Shown piece by piece: positions 1 through 11,442 of a stretch of 64,000 bases of DNA. The notes under the pieces were generated by a model. It had not been told where the DNA came from. It made no database searches and saw nothing but the letters and a program-made list of their open reading frames with translations. Position 1 is the first letter of the stretch. Every line of letters begins with the position of its first letter. A program made the translations under genes and the position numbers. Origin of the DNA: Cantharellus purpuraceus (lineage: Eukaryota; Basidiomycota; Agaricomycetes; Cantharellales; Hydnaceae); NCBI GenBank assembly GCA_025174535.1, contig JALBUN010000049.1, positions 682,001 to 746,000 on the forward strand. The letters run 5' to 3'.

Positions 1-394
1 ATATCCTTGGAGAGGCAGGAGCTTTGAGAATGCAGGTAAGGAAGTCGGGTTGGCTCCCAATCACTGCATGAGTCCAGTTTCTGGAATGCGGTACCCATTT
101 CTAGAGCGGCCATCTCAGAGACAGTCGTACCGGAACGACGCTGCACACGCTGAGTTGTACGTGTCTTCGTCGCTGTCGACAAGATTTTTGTGGTCCTATA
201 GGCCATCCATAAGCCCCAGCCGATGGTAGACGAAACCAAGACGATAACAAAGGCTGCAGCTCCAGCAATGGCTTCGAATGCTTGTGAGTGTGAGTTGATT
301 GACGAGATAGTTGAGACGACTCACCAAGACTGTCCCCTGCACCAGCTACAGGTGACAGTGTCCTGGCAGATAAGTGATGTAGGCTATCCGACAT
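1..394 (-). CDS. Hypothetical single-pass membrane protein, cut by the left window edge
   Basis: The start codon is at 392-394 (protein begins MSDSLHHLS). Exon 1 ends near 325 at a GTGAGT donor and exon 2 starts near 280 after an ACAAG acceptor. Exon 2 stays open to base 1, so the C-terminus lies outside the window. Residues about 24-50 form one strongly hydrophobic segment (AIAGAAAFVIVLVSSTIGWG) followed by a basic stretch with Arg/Lys/Thr, which suggests a single transmembrane helix with a basic juxtamembrane region. There is no convincing cleavable signal peptide. I do not recognise the family. The splice signals and a continuous frame support a real gene; its function is unknown. Confidence 0.55.
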
Positions 395-1392
395 AGCTGT
401 TAAGCTTGGAGGTATATGCAAGAAAAGCAAGGAACAAGCAAGACAGCCAGTCGGTGGATGTGGTCAAGCGCAAGAAGCAACTCAGCCTGGTGTATGTGGC
501 TGGCGTCATATCCAAGTGGGCACACTACCACCCAGCCATGGCTGACCATAGGGTCTGTGGGCGTCCTCAAAATGTTATACTTAGAATGAGACATCCCAGT
601 CAGAAGCAGATATCTTTTCTTCTGGTAGTGAGCACTTGAATGGCGCATTTGATCCATTTCGCTGTCAATTTGGTCAACACTATGCTGCCAGTGGGAGTAC
701 CAAATACCACACGGATGGGCAGAAAAACAAGAGCATGATTCGACAGTTACAAGTATCGTTAAGATGATCTAGCCTGCCGCGAAAGTAAATCAGCTTACCG
801 TACGCCAGGTCACTTCAACTCGAGTTTTGCAACCTCATTCCAGTGCTCGTAACTCGACTAAAGATCACGAAAACGTGCATGGCTCCAACACAAAGGGGAG
901 ATCTAACGCGGTTCGCTCATTTAAGCGATTGCCGAAAATTTTTGCACGGCATCAGTCAATTAAGCTATCATAAGGGTGAAATTTCCAAATACCCTGATAA
1001 AAATCTTCAACTGGCCCTCAGGAACTGAAGCCTGTATATCACGTGGAAGGCCCTTCATGGCAACAACCTCCCCGTGATAAATAAATACCAGAACTGAAGT
1101 TCAAGAAGGGTGGTTGGGGCTGTGATCGCAATCACTCTTGCGACTGGAGCGATGAATTATCCTGTGTTGCCTCGTTGTGAGGGCTTCTAACAAGACAGCG
1201 TTATCGTATGCTTCTACTAGCACAGCCGCCACGCCAAATTGACCTTGAAATTTTGGGCGTCTGTTTGAAACCCCACAAAACCACCCTCGGACTTGCACCC
1301 CTTTAGACTTGTTAGAGCTCCCATCTTCGTCCTCTTCATCCCTAGATACCTCATAAGGTCCGGCTTGCGACGAAATATCCTAGACTAACATC
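395..1392. other. Intergenic, shared 5' side of two divergent genes
   Basis: No supported coding exon was seen. The region separates the start of the left-edge membrane protein from the start of the desaturase and should hold both promoters. No clear TATA box or repeat was recognised. Confidence 0.5.
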
Positions 1393-3092
1393 ATGACCAC
1401 CAAAAGACGCAGTCCAGAACCTGTAGAGCAAGTAACTTACATCGTTCCTGATCTCTCCGTCAAGGATTTGCTTTCTGTAATTCCGTAAGAATCTAAAGTA
1501 TTTAAACTTCTGTCTTGTCTGTCCTAACCAGGCTTCCAGTGCTCACTGCTTCAAACGATCTGCTTTCAAGTCGTCACTTTATGTGTGAGTTCGTGGGCCC
1601 TCATGTCCTTGAGTGAAACAGCTTATATTAATATTTCAGCGTTTGTGATTTCATCCTACTCTATGTCATATACACCGCAACGACCTTGATGGAATCATGT
1701 ATCTCTCCCTCCTACCTCTCGCTTCCCGATCCCAGGGTTTATGCAGCTGCCCGGTTTGCGCTTTGGTCTGTGTACGGTTTCTCTGCCGGCCTTGTAGCCA
1801 CTGGCTTATGGGTTATCGCCCATGAGTGTGGTCATCAGGCGTTCTCCGAGTACAAGCTTGTGAACAACACTGTGGGGTGGATCCTCCACTCCGCGTGCGT
1901 CCTTCTTTTGCTTAATGTATTAACCCCCTTAATGCTCTCGCCATTTAGCCTAGGAGTCCCTTACCATTCCTGGCGCATTACGCATGGGAAGCACCATGCA
2001 TCAACCGGTCATCTGACCTCGGATCAAGTATTCGTGCCGCCTACTCGTGCGCAATTGAATCTACCCAAGTTCAATCCCTCGAAGGAAGACCTGGTCGGCT
2101 CTTCAGTAGCAGAGGAAGTTCAAAAGGAGTTGAGAGATGCTTTGGGGGACAGCCCGATAGGTTCTGCCCTTGGTGCAGCCGGTTATTTGGTAAGTGTTGA
2201 TGTCATTACAACACCAAAAGCTTGAGCCTCCTTTTTCAGATTGTTGGTTGGCCCATGTACCTCATCAGAAACGCTTCGGGTCAAAAACATTATCCTGCGG
2301 GCTCTAACCGTAAGTATTAATTTGTTAAGGTCGACTAGGCTTGCGTTTGACAAGAGGCTACAGACTTCAACCCTACCCAGCCACTCTTTTCGCCTCACCA
2401 GCACACACAAGTGCTCATTTCGGACGTCGGCATATTCCTTTGGCTCGCTGGTCTGGTAGCTTGGACAGTGACTCGCAGCTTTGGAGAAATGTTCCGCGTT
2501 TACCTCGTGCCTTACCTCTGGGTCAACCACTGGCTCGTTCTCATCACTTTCCTCCAGCACACGGACCCCCTCCTCCCTCACTACCGTCAAGGTGCTTTCA
2601 CGTTCCCTCGCGGCGCCCTCTCAACACTCGATAGGTCGCTGCTTGGAGGACTTGGCAAGTTCGCCGGATGGATCGGAGGGTCGGTCACCCATGGTATCTC
2701 GGAGACACATGTGCTGCACCATGTCAGCAGTAAGATCCCACACTATAACGCGTGAGTGTCTAATGTTCAGGTTTTGTTGATCAATTCTGAGGGTGACTCC
2801 GTGATGGGTAGATGGGAAGCTTCTGATGCTCTCCGCAAGCGCCTTGCAGAAGCAGGCTATGATCTACAGGGCTCCCCAGGTGGCTGGAGTGAAGTTGTTA
2901 GAGTCTTCCGTCAGTGCAAGGTATGCGGCAGTAGAAGATACGTTGTAATGAAGCTAACGCTTATACTTTAATCAGTTCGTCGAAGACACAGGCGACGTGG
3001 TATTCTACAAAAACTCCCGCGGTATAGCGGCTGCCAGAGGGGTCTTCACGGATGGTGCCGTCAGCGACTCGGGCATTGAATTGAGCAAATAG
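1393..3092 (+). CDS. Delta-12 fatty acid desaturase (oleate to linoleate)
   Basis: Membrane di-iron desaturase of the endoplasmic reticulum that puts the second double bond into oleoyl chains to make linoleate. Eight exons were inferred: 1393-1484, 1540-1584, 1640-1894, 1949-2189, 2240-2309, 2364-2751, 2812-2920 and 2976-3092, giving about 438 aa, normal for the family. All three histidine boxes are present: HECGH near residues 107-111, HGKHH near 143-147 and HVLHH near 350-354. The N-terminal stretch IPAHCFKRSAFKSSLYV and the N-H-F-N-P motif are typical of fungal delta-12 enzymes. Between box 1 and box 2 the sequence VPYHSWRITHGKHHA is diagnostic. A related omega-3 or bifunctional desaturase is the only close alternative. 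The gene is preceded by about 1 kb of non-coding DNA. Confidence 0.95.
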
Positions 3093-3559
3093 ACTTACTG
3101 CTTCTCGAGGCACACTCATGCCCCCATTCTTCACTTTTCTCCCTTGGGCATCTGCGGATGTCATTGCCTCTTTTGTAATCTCAGTTTCGTGTCGTTGACG
3201 CGGCACCTTCTTGGTAAATTGTTCTCACTGTCAAATTCAGGCAGCCGTGGGAGAAGGAAGGGTGTCAGGCAAGTATATACCTTAGACAACAACTGTTTTG
3301 CACCTTCTGTCTTTACAGGAATATCGCAATAGCATCGTGACTGGGTGGGTGGGCTGGATTCTTTCGTACCACATCGTTATGTACCATAACCATCAATGTC
3401 CGCTCCTTTGGATGCGCAAGTTCCCAAAAACTGGCTACATGAATCAGATGGGTATGAACAACAAAATGGCCTAACGAAAGTAAGGAGACGCAGCATACTT
3501 CATCCTCGACTGCGACAAGCACGGAGAATGTTTGAATACTTGTAGAACACAATGGCAAT
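3093..3559. other. Intergenic between two convergent 3' ends
   Basis: Lies between the desaturase stop and the MOB2-like stop. It should hold the 3' UTRs and terminators of both genes. No coding or repeat feature was seen. Confidence 0.5.
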
Positions 3560-4550
3560 CTAGCTCTCTAAGATCCCCATATCCTTCCATTTTTCCCACA
3601 AATCGCCTATCCCAACAGGGGCATTGGCTGCTCCCTTGACATCTTTCACCTCAAGCAGCTCATATTCCCGACCAAACGCGAGAAAGTGCGCAAAGAGCGA
3701 GTTGAAGTGGGGCTCGCTGCGCAAGTGCAGAATGTCACGATAGTGTGCGTGATATATGTGTGCAAATACGCGCAACATCTGGCGGTACATATGTTTAGTA
3801 GTCGATGGGAATGCCTGCTGAAACTCATGCCCTGTGTAAAACCAGTGGAGTTAGGTTCACTGAAATACAGGGAATAGACAAGACGACAAACCAGACTTGG
3901 TGGGAAAAACTGTCTCGTCGTCCAGGAGATTTTGAAGCCATGTCATCACGTAATCTATGTATGTAGGTGCCGGTAGCTTGACCTGTTTTCGACTGTGATC
4001 AATCCATGTGTAGTCGAGGCTAGACGTTGATTTGACGGGAGGTCAGACTACACGAAATGAACACAATGCACTGTTTACGCCAAATACATACTTAGGGCCT
4101 GCGGCCATGGTAGGACACGACGTTGCGGTGCAGCATTCGGCAACGACGCCATAGAACAAGTTCAGATTTTGATAGAAGTCAAACACTATAGTGCGTAAGG
4201 ATGCTAGGACTGGTCCACGCGACATATGTATACTCACTATTTACCGCAACCCACTCAGTCACATCAACATACTTGGGAAGCATGACGATTGTTTTAAAGT
4301 TCCCCTTGACTAATGCGGCTTCAACGAATGGGCTGCATAGGTACAGAGGCTTCTGTCCTGCGGGCGAGGCTGGCGGAAGTGGGGGAGGAAGACCAGGGCT
4401 CTCGAAGCTGGCAGAAGTCGGTGTTGTAGGTGAGCGCCGTGGATTGCGAGGCTGGCGCCCCATGGAACGACTGCAATGGACGTAAGTGTCTTGGCGGATC
4501 TGGGGCATGACAAGCCGATTGACGCACCCTATGGAGTTGAAGAAAGACAT
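3560..4550 (-). CDS. MOB2: MOB kinase activator, MOB2-like
   Basis: Adaptor that binds and activates NDR/LATS-type AGC kinases. In fungi MOB2 pairs with the Orb6/Cbk1 kinase in polarised growth and septation. Five exons were inferred: 4528-4550, 4238-4470, 4092-4185, 3892-4019 and 3560-3831, about 249 aa. The short first exon encodes MSFFNSIG. The Mob/phocein core is complete: LYLCSPFVEAALVKGNFKTI, then LPKYVDVTEWVAVN, the zinc-ligand region VAECCTATSCPTMAAGPN, DYTWIDHSRKQVKLPAP, NLLDDETVFPTKSG, and the histidine pair in RVFAHIYHAHYRDILHL. The KGNFKTIVMLPKYVD and TWIDHSRKQVKLPAP stretches favour MOB2 over MOB1. The gene is tandem with the downstream-facing YEATS gene, whose stop lies 212 bp upstream. 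Confidence 0.92.
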
Positions 4551-4762
4551 TTGAGAAAAGAGAGAAGCTAGTTGATTGCTTCAAGGATGGAACAACGCGC
4601 CAATGTAGGAGAGACCAGGACAAAATCTTGACCGAACCCGCGGCAGAGGTGAGACGGCGACGCTAGGCAGGAGAAGGTTGTTCTGGTCCAAATTCGGCAA
4701 TAGCCACGGGTTACAATCACCATGTCACACATGTCACACGGTCAAAGGTCAACAAGGCATGA

Positions 4763-7700
4763 TCATCCTCCCTGGGTACCATACACACCCTGTTGGTGCC
4801 GAACCCCACCTGCGCTATGTGTACCCACAGCCAGTAGTGCCCCCACTCTCGAATAATATTTGAACAGTGCCTCCTTCGGACTACCCAAATCAGCCTCCTT
4901 GATCAGTAATCCCTGCAGCACATGTGTTGGAGTCAACAGCGGCATCGGTGCATCATCACCAGTTTGAGAGTTATTGGCCTTGGTGCGGCCGTGCATTTCA
5001 CGAGCAACTGACACTGCTCCGCGAACGAGGTCTTTTATGAGTTGTTCCAGTGTAATGGCGAGTAACGCATGTGGTGAGAGGGTCTGTTCGACCTCTCGCC
5101 GGGTTCTTCCAAGTATAATTCCATCCTCAAGTAGCAATCCCGTGTCTCGCACTGTTTCAGGCATGACTCTGAAACACGACAGAGACAGAGACGCGATTTG
5201 TTGCCGAACTAGTCGCGTAAGCTGCGGATGTGCAACTGTTACGAAGTCACGAGGTTTCGCTGCAAGACTGATACGACCAGAGTGAGCTACCCAGCGAGGG
5301 GTTCTAGATGGTGCAAGAAGTGCATAGACATGAATAATCGGGCTCCGACGCCGTTCCATTTCGGAGGGGCACTGGAACCCAGCCAACTGGTCCTCTGAAG
5401 CCACGCGAACTCCTTGCTTATGGTGATAGACATTGACTCCACAGACGGAACAATATCGCGGGGGAACATTCAGGCTTTGACTCGACGCAGTTGTGGACTT
5501 TACAGACGTGACCTGGGCAGGTGGCTTCGCAGCACGAACACGAGGTCGAGGAAAGAGCCCTTCTACGTTCAGCCATCGATATACATCAGCAGTTGTAAGG
5601 TGGACATTTCCCTCCGATGTAGAAGACGCGTGGAGGGCTTCAAATTCAGTTCGAATGGCCAAAGCCCGTGCCCACTGTGAGTGCTGTCAGTCAGCTACTT
5701 TCAATCGGACGGAGAGACACGAGCTTGCCTCTATGGCTTTCCGCCTTCCCGGAACTTGACCTAATAGTTTAACCCGAGAAGGATACAAGGTATAGGGGAG
5801 CACCGGCAGTGGGCGGGTTCCAAGATCTAGGACTTGTGTGTGAGATCTAACGATCAGATTTGGAGGCTCCACTACCTGCCTTGCATGGTCATAGGAAAGC
5901 GAGGAACAATACTCCTCAAAAGCTTGACGTACACTGGTTCTGGAATGCGCAATCAACGTTTGCACCATCAAGAACGCACAGCTCTAACCTGACGCGCCTG
6001 ACCCATCAACTGTAGTCGCACGTTGTGAGCTTGAGAGGCGGTCATCGAGCGCATCATTCTTCGAATAATCATCGTCGCCATTCCAAGACACAGTATTCAC
6101 CGTATTCTGCACCGGAAGGAAGACGGTCCTTCTGTCAAGCTCGACATCAATGACCTGCTCATCACCTAAAACGGGCCGTGCAGCTTTCAATTGATCAAGC
6201 TTCCGTATATACCCGCATAAGAAAGCATTTGCCACAAGCCGGAATTGTAGATCTTACCTCCACCCAGTGATCAACTTCAAAAGTGTGGTTTTGCTCCCCG
6301 ACCCACTCAAAGGTCAACCGCCCAAGAAATGGCCGATCTGTAGTGCTACAGGCAATGAAAGGGGGACCAGAAACCAAGATGGGGGTTGTGAACACCGGAG
6401 GTTGGGTGACACAAGTGACGATGAGACGTGATAAGAATGTAGTGACATGGTGTCCCTGTGAAACACGAATGAGACTTGGAGGAGTGAAAGTGAAAGATGA
6501 CTAACGTATGAGGGTGATGAAACAGAGATCTGCCAGCGATGAGTATGCGTCGTTGACGTAGCAGGTCGCTTGACTAGAAAACATCCGCTTAATTGTGATT
6601 TATATGAGATAGAACCGTATACAGACCTTCAGGAAGATAGAGACTCCTATCCGAGACTAAGATACGCCGAATAACATGGAAACGAGTAACACCCTCAAGA
6701 GGTTCAGGCGGTAAATCTTTGGGGCTATCAATATCGCCGGTCTTCTCTGCAGCAAGTGCAGGAAGATTTATAGACAGATGACAGTCATTATCGCGTCTAG
6801 GCCGTTGCTTGACATACAGAGAAAGTGGCGAATGTGATGACTTGTCGTCATCATCATAGGAAGTGATATCGACAGGCTCGGGGTCATCGTACACATGGAT
6901 ACATTTCCTCTTTGCTTGTTTGCCAAGGAAAGGGGCCAATGTCGGTGTGTCTTTATGGTATCCGAGAGTCTGGGAAAGATGTGTCGATATCCCCGGCAAA
7001 TCGTCAACCGAACTGGATTGAGCTGTTGCATTGAGGGATGAAGTGCTCGTTGCAGGTACCATCCCAACCGCACGTTCAAACATGCTTTTAAGAGACGGTA
7101 GATGAATGGTATTGATTTCAACACCTGATGCCAATAGAGCTTCTCGCTCGTCATCATTGACTATTACTCCGGTTGCTTGGATGCATTCATCATGAGTACC
7201 ATACACTTGAGAATGGGCCAGGCGGCAGTGATTAATGAAACCTTGCATGGTTGGGAAGTCACTTCTCGAGCAATCAGTACATACGAGCTTGAGCGTGACA
7301 GGACTTGTTGTCGAGCGTTCTTCGAACAATAAAGGGCCAGCTGACAACCCCTGTGCCAGACCAAGGGTAACGCGTTTGCGTGTACGTGGAGCTTCTGGTG
7401 CGATGATAGCAGGTGTGGCAGGGGACTTTCCGTTAGGCCACGGCGACAGAGGCGAGTTGCTAGTTGAAGATACAACCTGGCATGGGGCTTCAATGTTCTC
7501 ATACGCCACTAAAGCAGCGTCACGGAATGCATTAGGAGGATGACCACGGATAACATCTGCGCTCCTGATATCACCATATCCACACACCCAGGTTCAGAGC
7601 AACATACCCTTATCTGAGTCATCTATCGAGTTCTTCAGAAGCTTTGCCCACTCTAGACGAGCATGAGCAGCGGCAGCCAGACGGTTTTTCAGTGCGATTT

Positions 7701-7838
7701 CAAGGTCGATTTGCTCAACAAGGATTTGACGTAGCGATTCACCTATAAAGTAAGCTGTTGATACAACCATGTAACAGGTAACTGCATCATACATTGCTGA
7801 GGTTCTAGCTGCAAGGAACGTTTGCGCTTGCCCAACAT
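4763..7838 (-). CDS. YEATS-domain protein with an AHC1-type zinc finger (YEATS2-like)
   Basis: Probable chromatin reader of a histone acetyltransferase (ADA/ATAC-type) complex. The start is set at 7838 (MLGKRKRSLQLEPQQ), followed by exons 7793-7838, 7608-7742 and one from 7556, joined by 50-52 nt introns. An N-terminal helical segment (LVEQIDLEIALKNRL) precedes a Cys/His cluster, CTDCSRSDFPTMQGFINHC then RLAHSQVYGTHDECI, that resembles the AHC1-like C2H2 finger. A degenerate YEATS beta-sandwich follows: the SDRSLYLPEG lead-in, the PPF-like strand LVSGPPFIACSTTDRPFLG, FEWVGEQNHTFEVDHWVEV and LGDEQVIDVELDR. The C-terminal 300 aa contain Cys/His motifs (PPRYCSVCGVNVYHH) and a final KYYSRVGALLAVG helix. 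Exon joins in the middle are not all resolved. The YEATS call rests on pattern similarity and is moderate. Confidence 0.62.
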
Positions 7839-8285
7839 GGGGAAAGGTCTTCTTACGTAAGAAATCAATGAAATCAATCCAGTAAGTACTGTATAACTGT
7901 AGCCGACACGTAATAACCAAATCTGGAGGAAAGTCGAGTGGCATTGACCTGGCTTTTCGATAGACCCGGCAATCATGAGATATGCTGTCCACATTGCCGA
8001 TATATCACTTAGATAGAAAAGATGTGCCACTATAGATGTCGCCCGAAGAACTATTGGAGTGCACTGGGTCGGAATGGTGGCAGCAAAGAGAAGTAGGTTT
8101 ACGGACTGAAGCAGAGGCCATACCCCCGCAAGAGCAGTGGTGTATTGTAGAATGAAAGCGAGTAGACGCGACTGGAAGACGAGAGATATATCGATCATGA
8201 TACAATTAGAGTACAAAAACAAAACTGTAACCTAAATAGACACGTCAAATGCTCAGACGAATCACGGGCTCCAAGCGTATCGAGT
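7839..8285. other. Intergenic between tandem minus-strand genes
   Basis: Lies between the FEN1 stop and the YEATS-protein start. A hydrophobic open frame on the minus strand crosses it but shows no domain, splice support or family resemblance. It probably holds the 5' region of the YEATS gene and the FEN1 3' UTR. Confidence 0.45.
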
Positions 8286-10149
8286 TCATCTCTTTGTTTT
8301 CTTGCTGCTGCCTTCCTTCTTGTCATCGGATTGCTAAAAGAAGCATGATATTCAGCACGAACTCCATATGATGAGTAGTAAATCCAATTACCGTGCGTTT
8401 CTTCCCCTTAGCATCAACTGCATCCTTCCCTCGACCCTTCCCTGGTTTTTCCTTCAATTTATCAGGCGATGTTTTTGTCTTGACTGTGAAAAATCCGTCT
8501 AGGCGACCTTGTTGTTTGGAATTGAGGAATTTCGCCAGTTTTTCCGCGCCCCTGCGCACACGCTCCTCACTAGGAAAGGTGAAAGAGGATAGATCAGCAA
8601 GCAGCCTATTAACAAAGTATCAGACACACTTGAACCCTTTTTCCTTCACCAAAAAATCCACCAACCCATCCACATCCGGGTTTTTCCACTCTAACTGGTA
8701 AAAGATATAAGCCGCTTAGAATCATTGTTGTCAAACGAAAAGAGGACAGCCTACCTCAACCTCCTCTGCTGGCATGACATCCGGCTGCTGGAACACCTTC
8801 TTTGCCTCTTCCCAGGGCCAATATTCTGGTACAGCGACACCTCCCTTTTTCTTTTTCCCTTCTTCAGCCTGCTCCTCTCGTTCTGTCGCCCTAAAACAAT
8901 AACATCAGACCTGTTAGGAAGGAAAAGGAGTATTGTTATACCTTTCTCTCAAGTGCTCTACCACAGCTGCCAAATCACCGTGTTCCCTTAACAGTTTGAG
9001 CGCTGACTTGGGTCCTATACCTTTGATGGGCTCCAAGTAATCGCATCCGAGGAGTATGCATAGGTCTATAAACTGCTCGATTATTGTGTAGTGCAGATAG
9101 CGAGTATGCTCAGGGAGACGCACCTGGTTCCTATCCATGGCGAGGCCTTCAAGTGCTTTTTCAAGACAAATCTCACTGATTGGTTGCTTCTTAGCTTCAG
9201 AGAAGGTAAGATGGCGATACAAAATTGGAGCATTGAACGTGAGTGTATCCATGTCTTCTGACCCAGCTGCATAGACCTTAATGTACAAAATAGGACTTAG
9301 CACAATGTGAAACAAGGACAAGTAGAATGACAGACCTTTCCCCCGCGTGCTAGCTCTGCACACTGAGCTTCAGCTTCCGAAGGTGCCTGACCAGGATAAC
9401 GTGGTGAAGTGGTTTGACATAGATGTATGTGTATATAAGACGCACAACAACCACTGGAATACCCATTAACCGAAGCAACTTCCGACACTCTTCATTATGT
9501 TCTTTTGTAACCTTAACAGTCCGACGCGCAAATCGGTCAACATCCTCCGCAGTCCCTATTTAGTAAAAATTGATAGAACAATTAATCTGGAAGTAGAGAA
9601 ATAAGGTCAAGTAGTTTCACCAGTTTCCTTAGCCTCCTCCCCTTCCTCCTTTGCCTCTTCTCGTCTCTCAAAACGTTTTGCCAACTACAATCAAACAAGG
9701 ATGGCTAGGTTAATGAAAGAAATAATGTTCAAACACACGGCACACGCACCACGCCAGACTTTAATTCCGGAGGTTTTCCATCAAATATATATGCAGGTTT
9801 AATACCATTCTCAACAATTCGAATCGTCCGATAGAAGAAACCCATAAGATGACTTATAAGCAATCGTCAGTCGTCGCATATTGGGACTTTCATAGTATCA
9901 CTTACCTCGTAGTCTCACCCTGCTCATTTGTAAGCATCTCGCCATCTCTCTGCCTGACTGCGATAAGGAACTGATAGATGGACATGGACGCGTCAATTGC
10001 GACTTTGCGACCGAAGAGGGTCTTTATGTCATGTTCCTATATTCGTAGGGTGTTATCTATACCTGACAAAGCTATAAAATTTCCATACAAACCGTAATAG
10101 ATTTAGGTGCATGCTCCGACAGAAGAGCAGTGAGACCTTTGATCCCCAT
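8286..10149 (-). CDS. FEN1: Flap endonuclease 1
   Basis: Structure-specific 5' nuclease (RAD27 in yeast) that removes 5' flaps during Okazaki fragment maturation and long-patch base excision repair in the nucleus. The start at 10149 gives the invariant MGIKGL N-terminus, required because the enzyme binds DNA with its processed N-terminus. The gene has many small exons. The metal-binding acidic residues are all present: [47 protein letters not shown] and [18 protein letters not shown], the last including the helix-hairpin-helix. A PCNA-binding PIP box, QGRLDGFF, precedes a Lys-rich tail ending SSKKTKR. The usual T/S-E-D-M-D is S-E-D-M-D here and G-S-D-Y is G-C-D-Y, both with catalytic acids kept. 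It is divergent from the UPF0390 gene across only 133 bp. Confidence 0.98.
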
Positions 10150-10282
10150 GGTGGGGCTAATATCGAGCGAGGTTGGGAGGAAGGGTACACGGTCACAGTG
10201 TGACTCTTCGTGACGCCAGCGCCAATCCTGTAATCATCTCAAGCGGCGCCACACACACGGCACCGAGCCTTTTCTTCACGAA
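10150..10282. promoter_or_regulatory. Short bidirectional promoter region, FEN1 / UPF0390
   Basis: 133 bp separate the two divergent start codons, so both promoters and 5' UTRs must share this interval or overlap neighbouring sequence. No TATA box was recognised. Confidence 0.55.
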
Positions 10283-10671
10283 ATGGTGCAAGGACAAACC
10301 AAAAACCTCCAGCGCAAGACAGCGTCCCGAGCCCAGCAGAAGAAGCCTGTTCCTAAGAAAGGACAGCGAGCCATACCTCCCAAAAAGTCTGCCGCTATCA
10401 AGCAGGCCACATTACAGAAGGTTAGTATTTACATACAACCGAATAAACCTGAACGGCTCATAATTTCCTCGTCGATATGTAGTCTCTTTCTGCAAAGATA
10501 AACAACTCCATCGAACGCCAGATAGCCAGTGCGACCGAATCCTCTGGAAGACTTTCAGTGGTGAAGACTGCCTCACAGTCAGTCATACCTGCCTTTGTCC
10601 TCGCATGCTTCCCGATAAGCATCCCATATCACAGACAGTCAGGGCCATCGACATCGAAAGTCAAGCGGTGA
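10283..10671 (+). CDS. Small basic UPF0390 (DUF2462) family protein
   Basis: Lys/Arg-rich small protein of the family typified by the vertebrate Leydig cell tumour 10 kDa protein homolog. The role is poorly defined; a nucleolar location is likely from the charge. Exon 1 (10283-10420) starts MVQGQTKNLQRKTASRAQQK and includes the conserved APKKSAAIKQ-type stretch (here IPPKKSAAIKQATLQK). Exon 2 starts at 10483 with SLSAKINNSIERQIASA and SSGRLSVVKT, matching the end of the family core. In frame, translation continues about 34 more residues to a TGA at 10669-10671, giving 108 aa. That tail is not conserved in my recollection of the family, so a further intron or an early alternative end is possible. 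The gene is divergent from FEN1. Confidence 0.83.
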
Positions 10672-11442
10672 CAACTTACCTAGACATCTCTCACGCGACC
10701 ATGCGAGACGCGACCACATTAGACGTCAATAGAGGAACTGAAGCAAGTCTCCAGCGCCACACAGGCGTCAGATGCCAGGTGTTCACACATCAATGAGACA
10801 ACAAAGGCCTCTAATTTATTATGATGGATCATTACTATCTGAAAAGCCAAATTAAAAAGCCACACTTTGACGCGTGCAAGGATGAGATAAGGTCGTAAAA
10901 GTCGTAATTTGAGACAGAAAAGGAGCACTACTAGATTCTACAGCAATCTGAAGAGCACTATTGTGCCAGATACTACGATGGGGAGGGGGATATGAAGAGA
11001 ACGTGGAAGTGAGTAGTCCAATCACCATGCGCTGATGGGGCGTACGGGTAACATATGTGAAGGTATCGATGGACCGTTGGTAAAGTAGAGCCGATGAAAC
11101 CATGTCGAGCCAATACCGTGAGGTCGCCGAATCAGTGAGACCTGAAAGAGGAGACGAAATGGATGAATGAATGTCGAATGGATGATGCATATGTGAGAAG
11201 CGATGGATGAAATGCATGTAGGTGGAAATGATTGCCAGATGAAGAGATGGAAAGAGCGCCGTAAAACGCCATTTTTACACAAACCCAGGAAAAAAAAACA
11301 CGTGGGTGTAGACGACACAATGTGTGGATATGGGTGGAATTGTCCCTGAAAGCGATCGAAAGCAAGGTAGACGAGAGTAAAAGTTGATACGTAGTGCGAA
11401 AGGAAAGTCGCACAAGACACGTTGCGACGAAGTAGCTATCGT
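10672..11442. other. Intergenic between convergent 3' ends
   Basis: Lies between the UPF0390 stop and the CENP-B-type gene stop. Only random open frames were seen; no domain, RNA gene or repeat was recognised. Confidence 0.5.

Noticed and set aside
7839..8222. Hydrophobic minus-strand frame upstream of the YEATS gene
   Set aside because: The only ATG joining to the conserved exons is at 7838; the upstream part has no splice signals or conserved residues.
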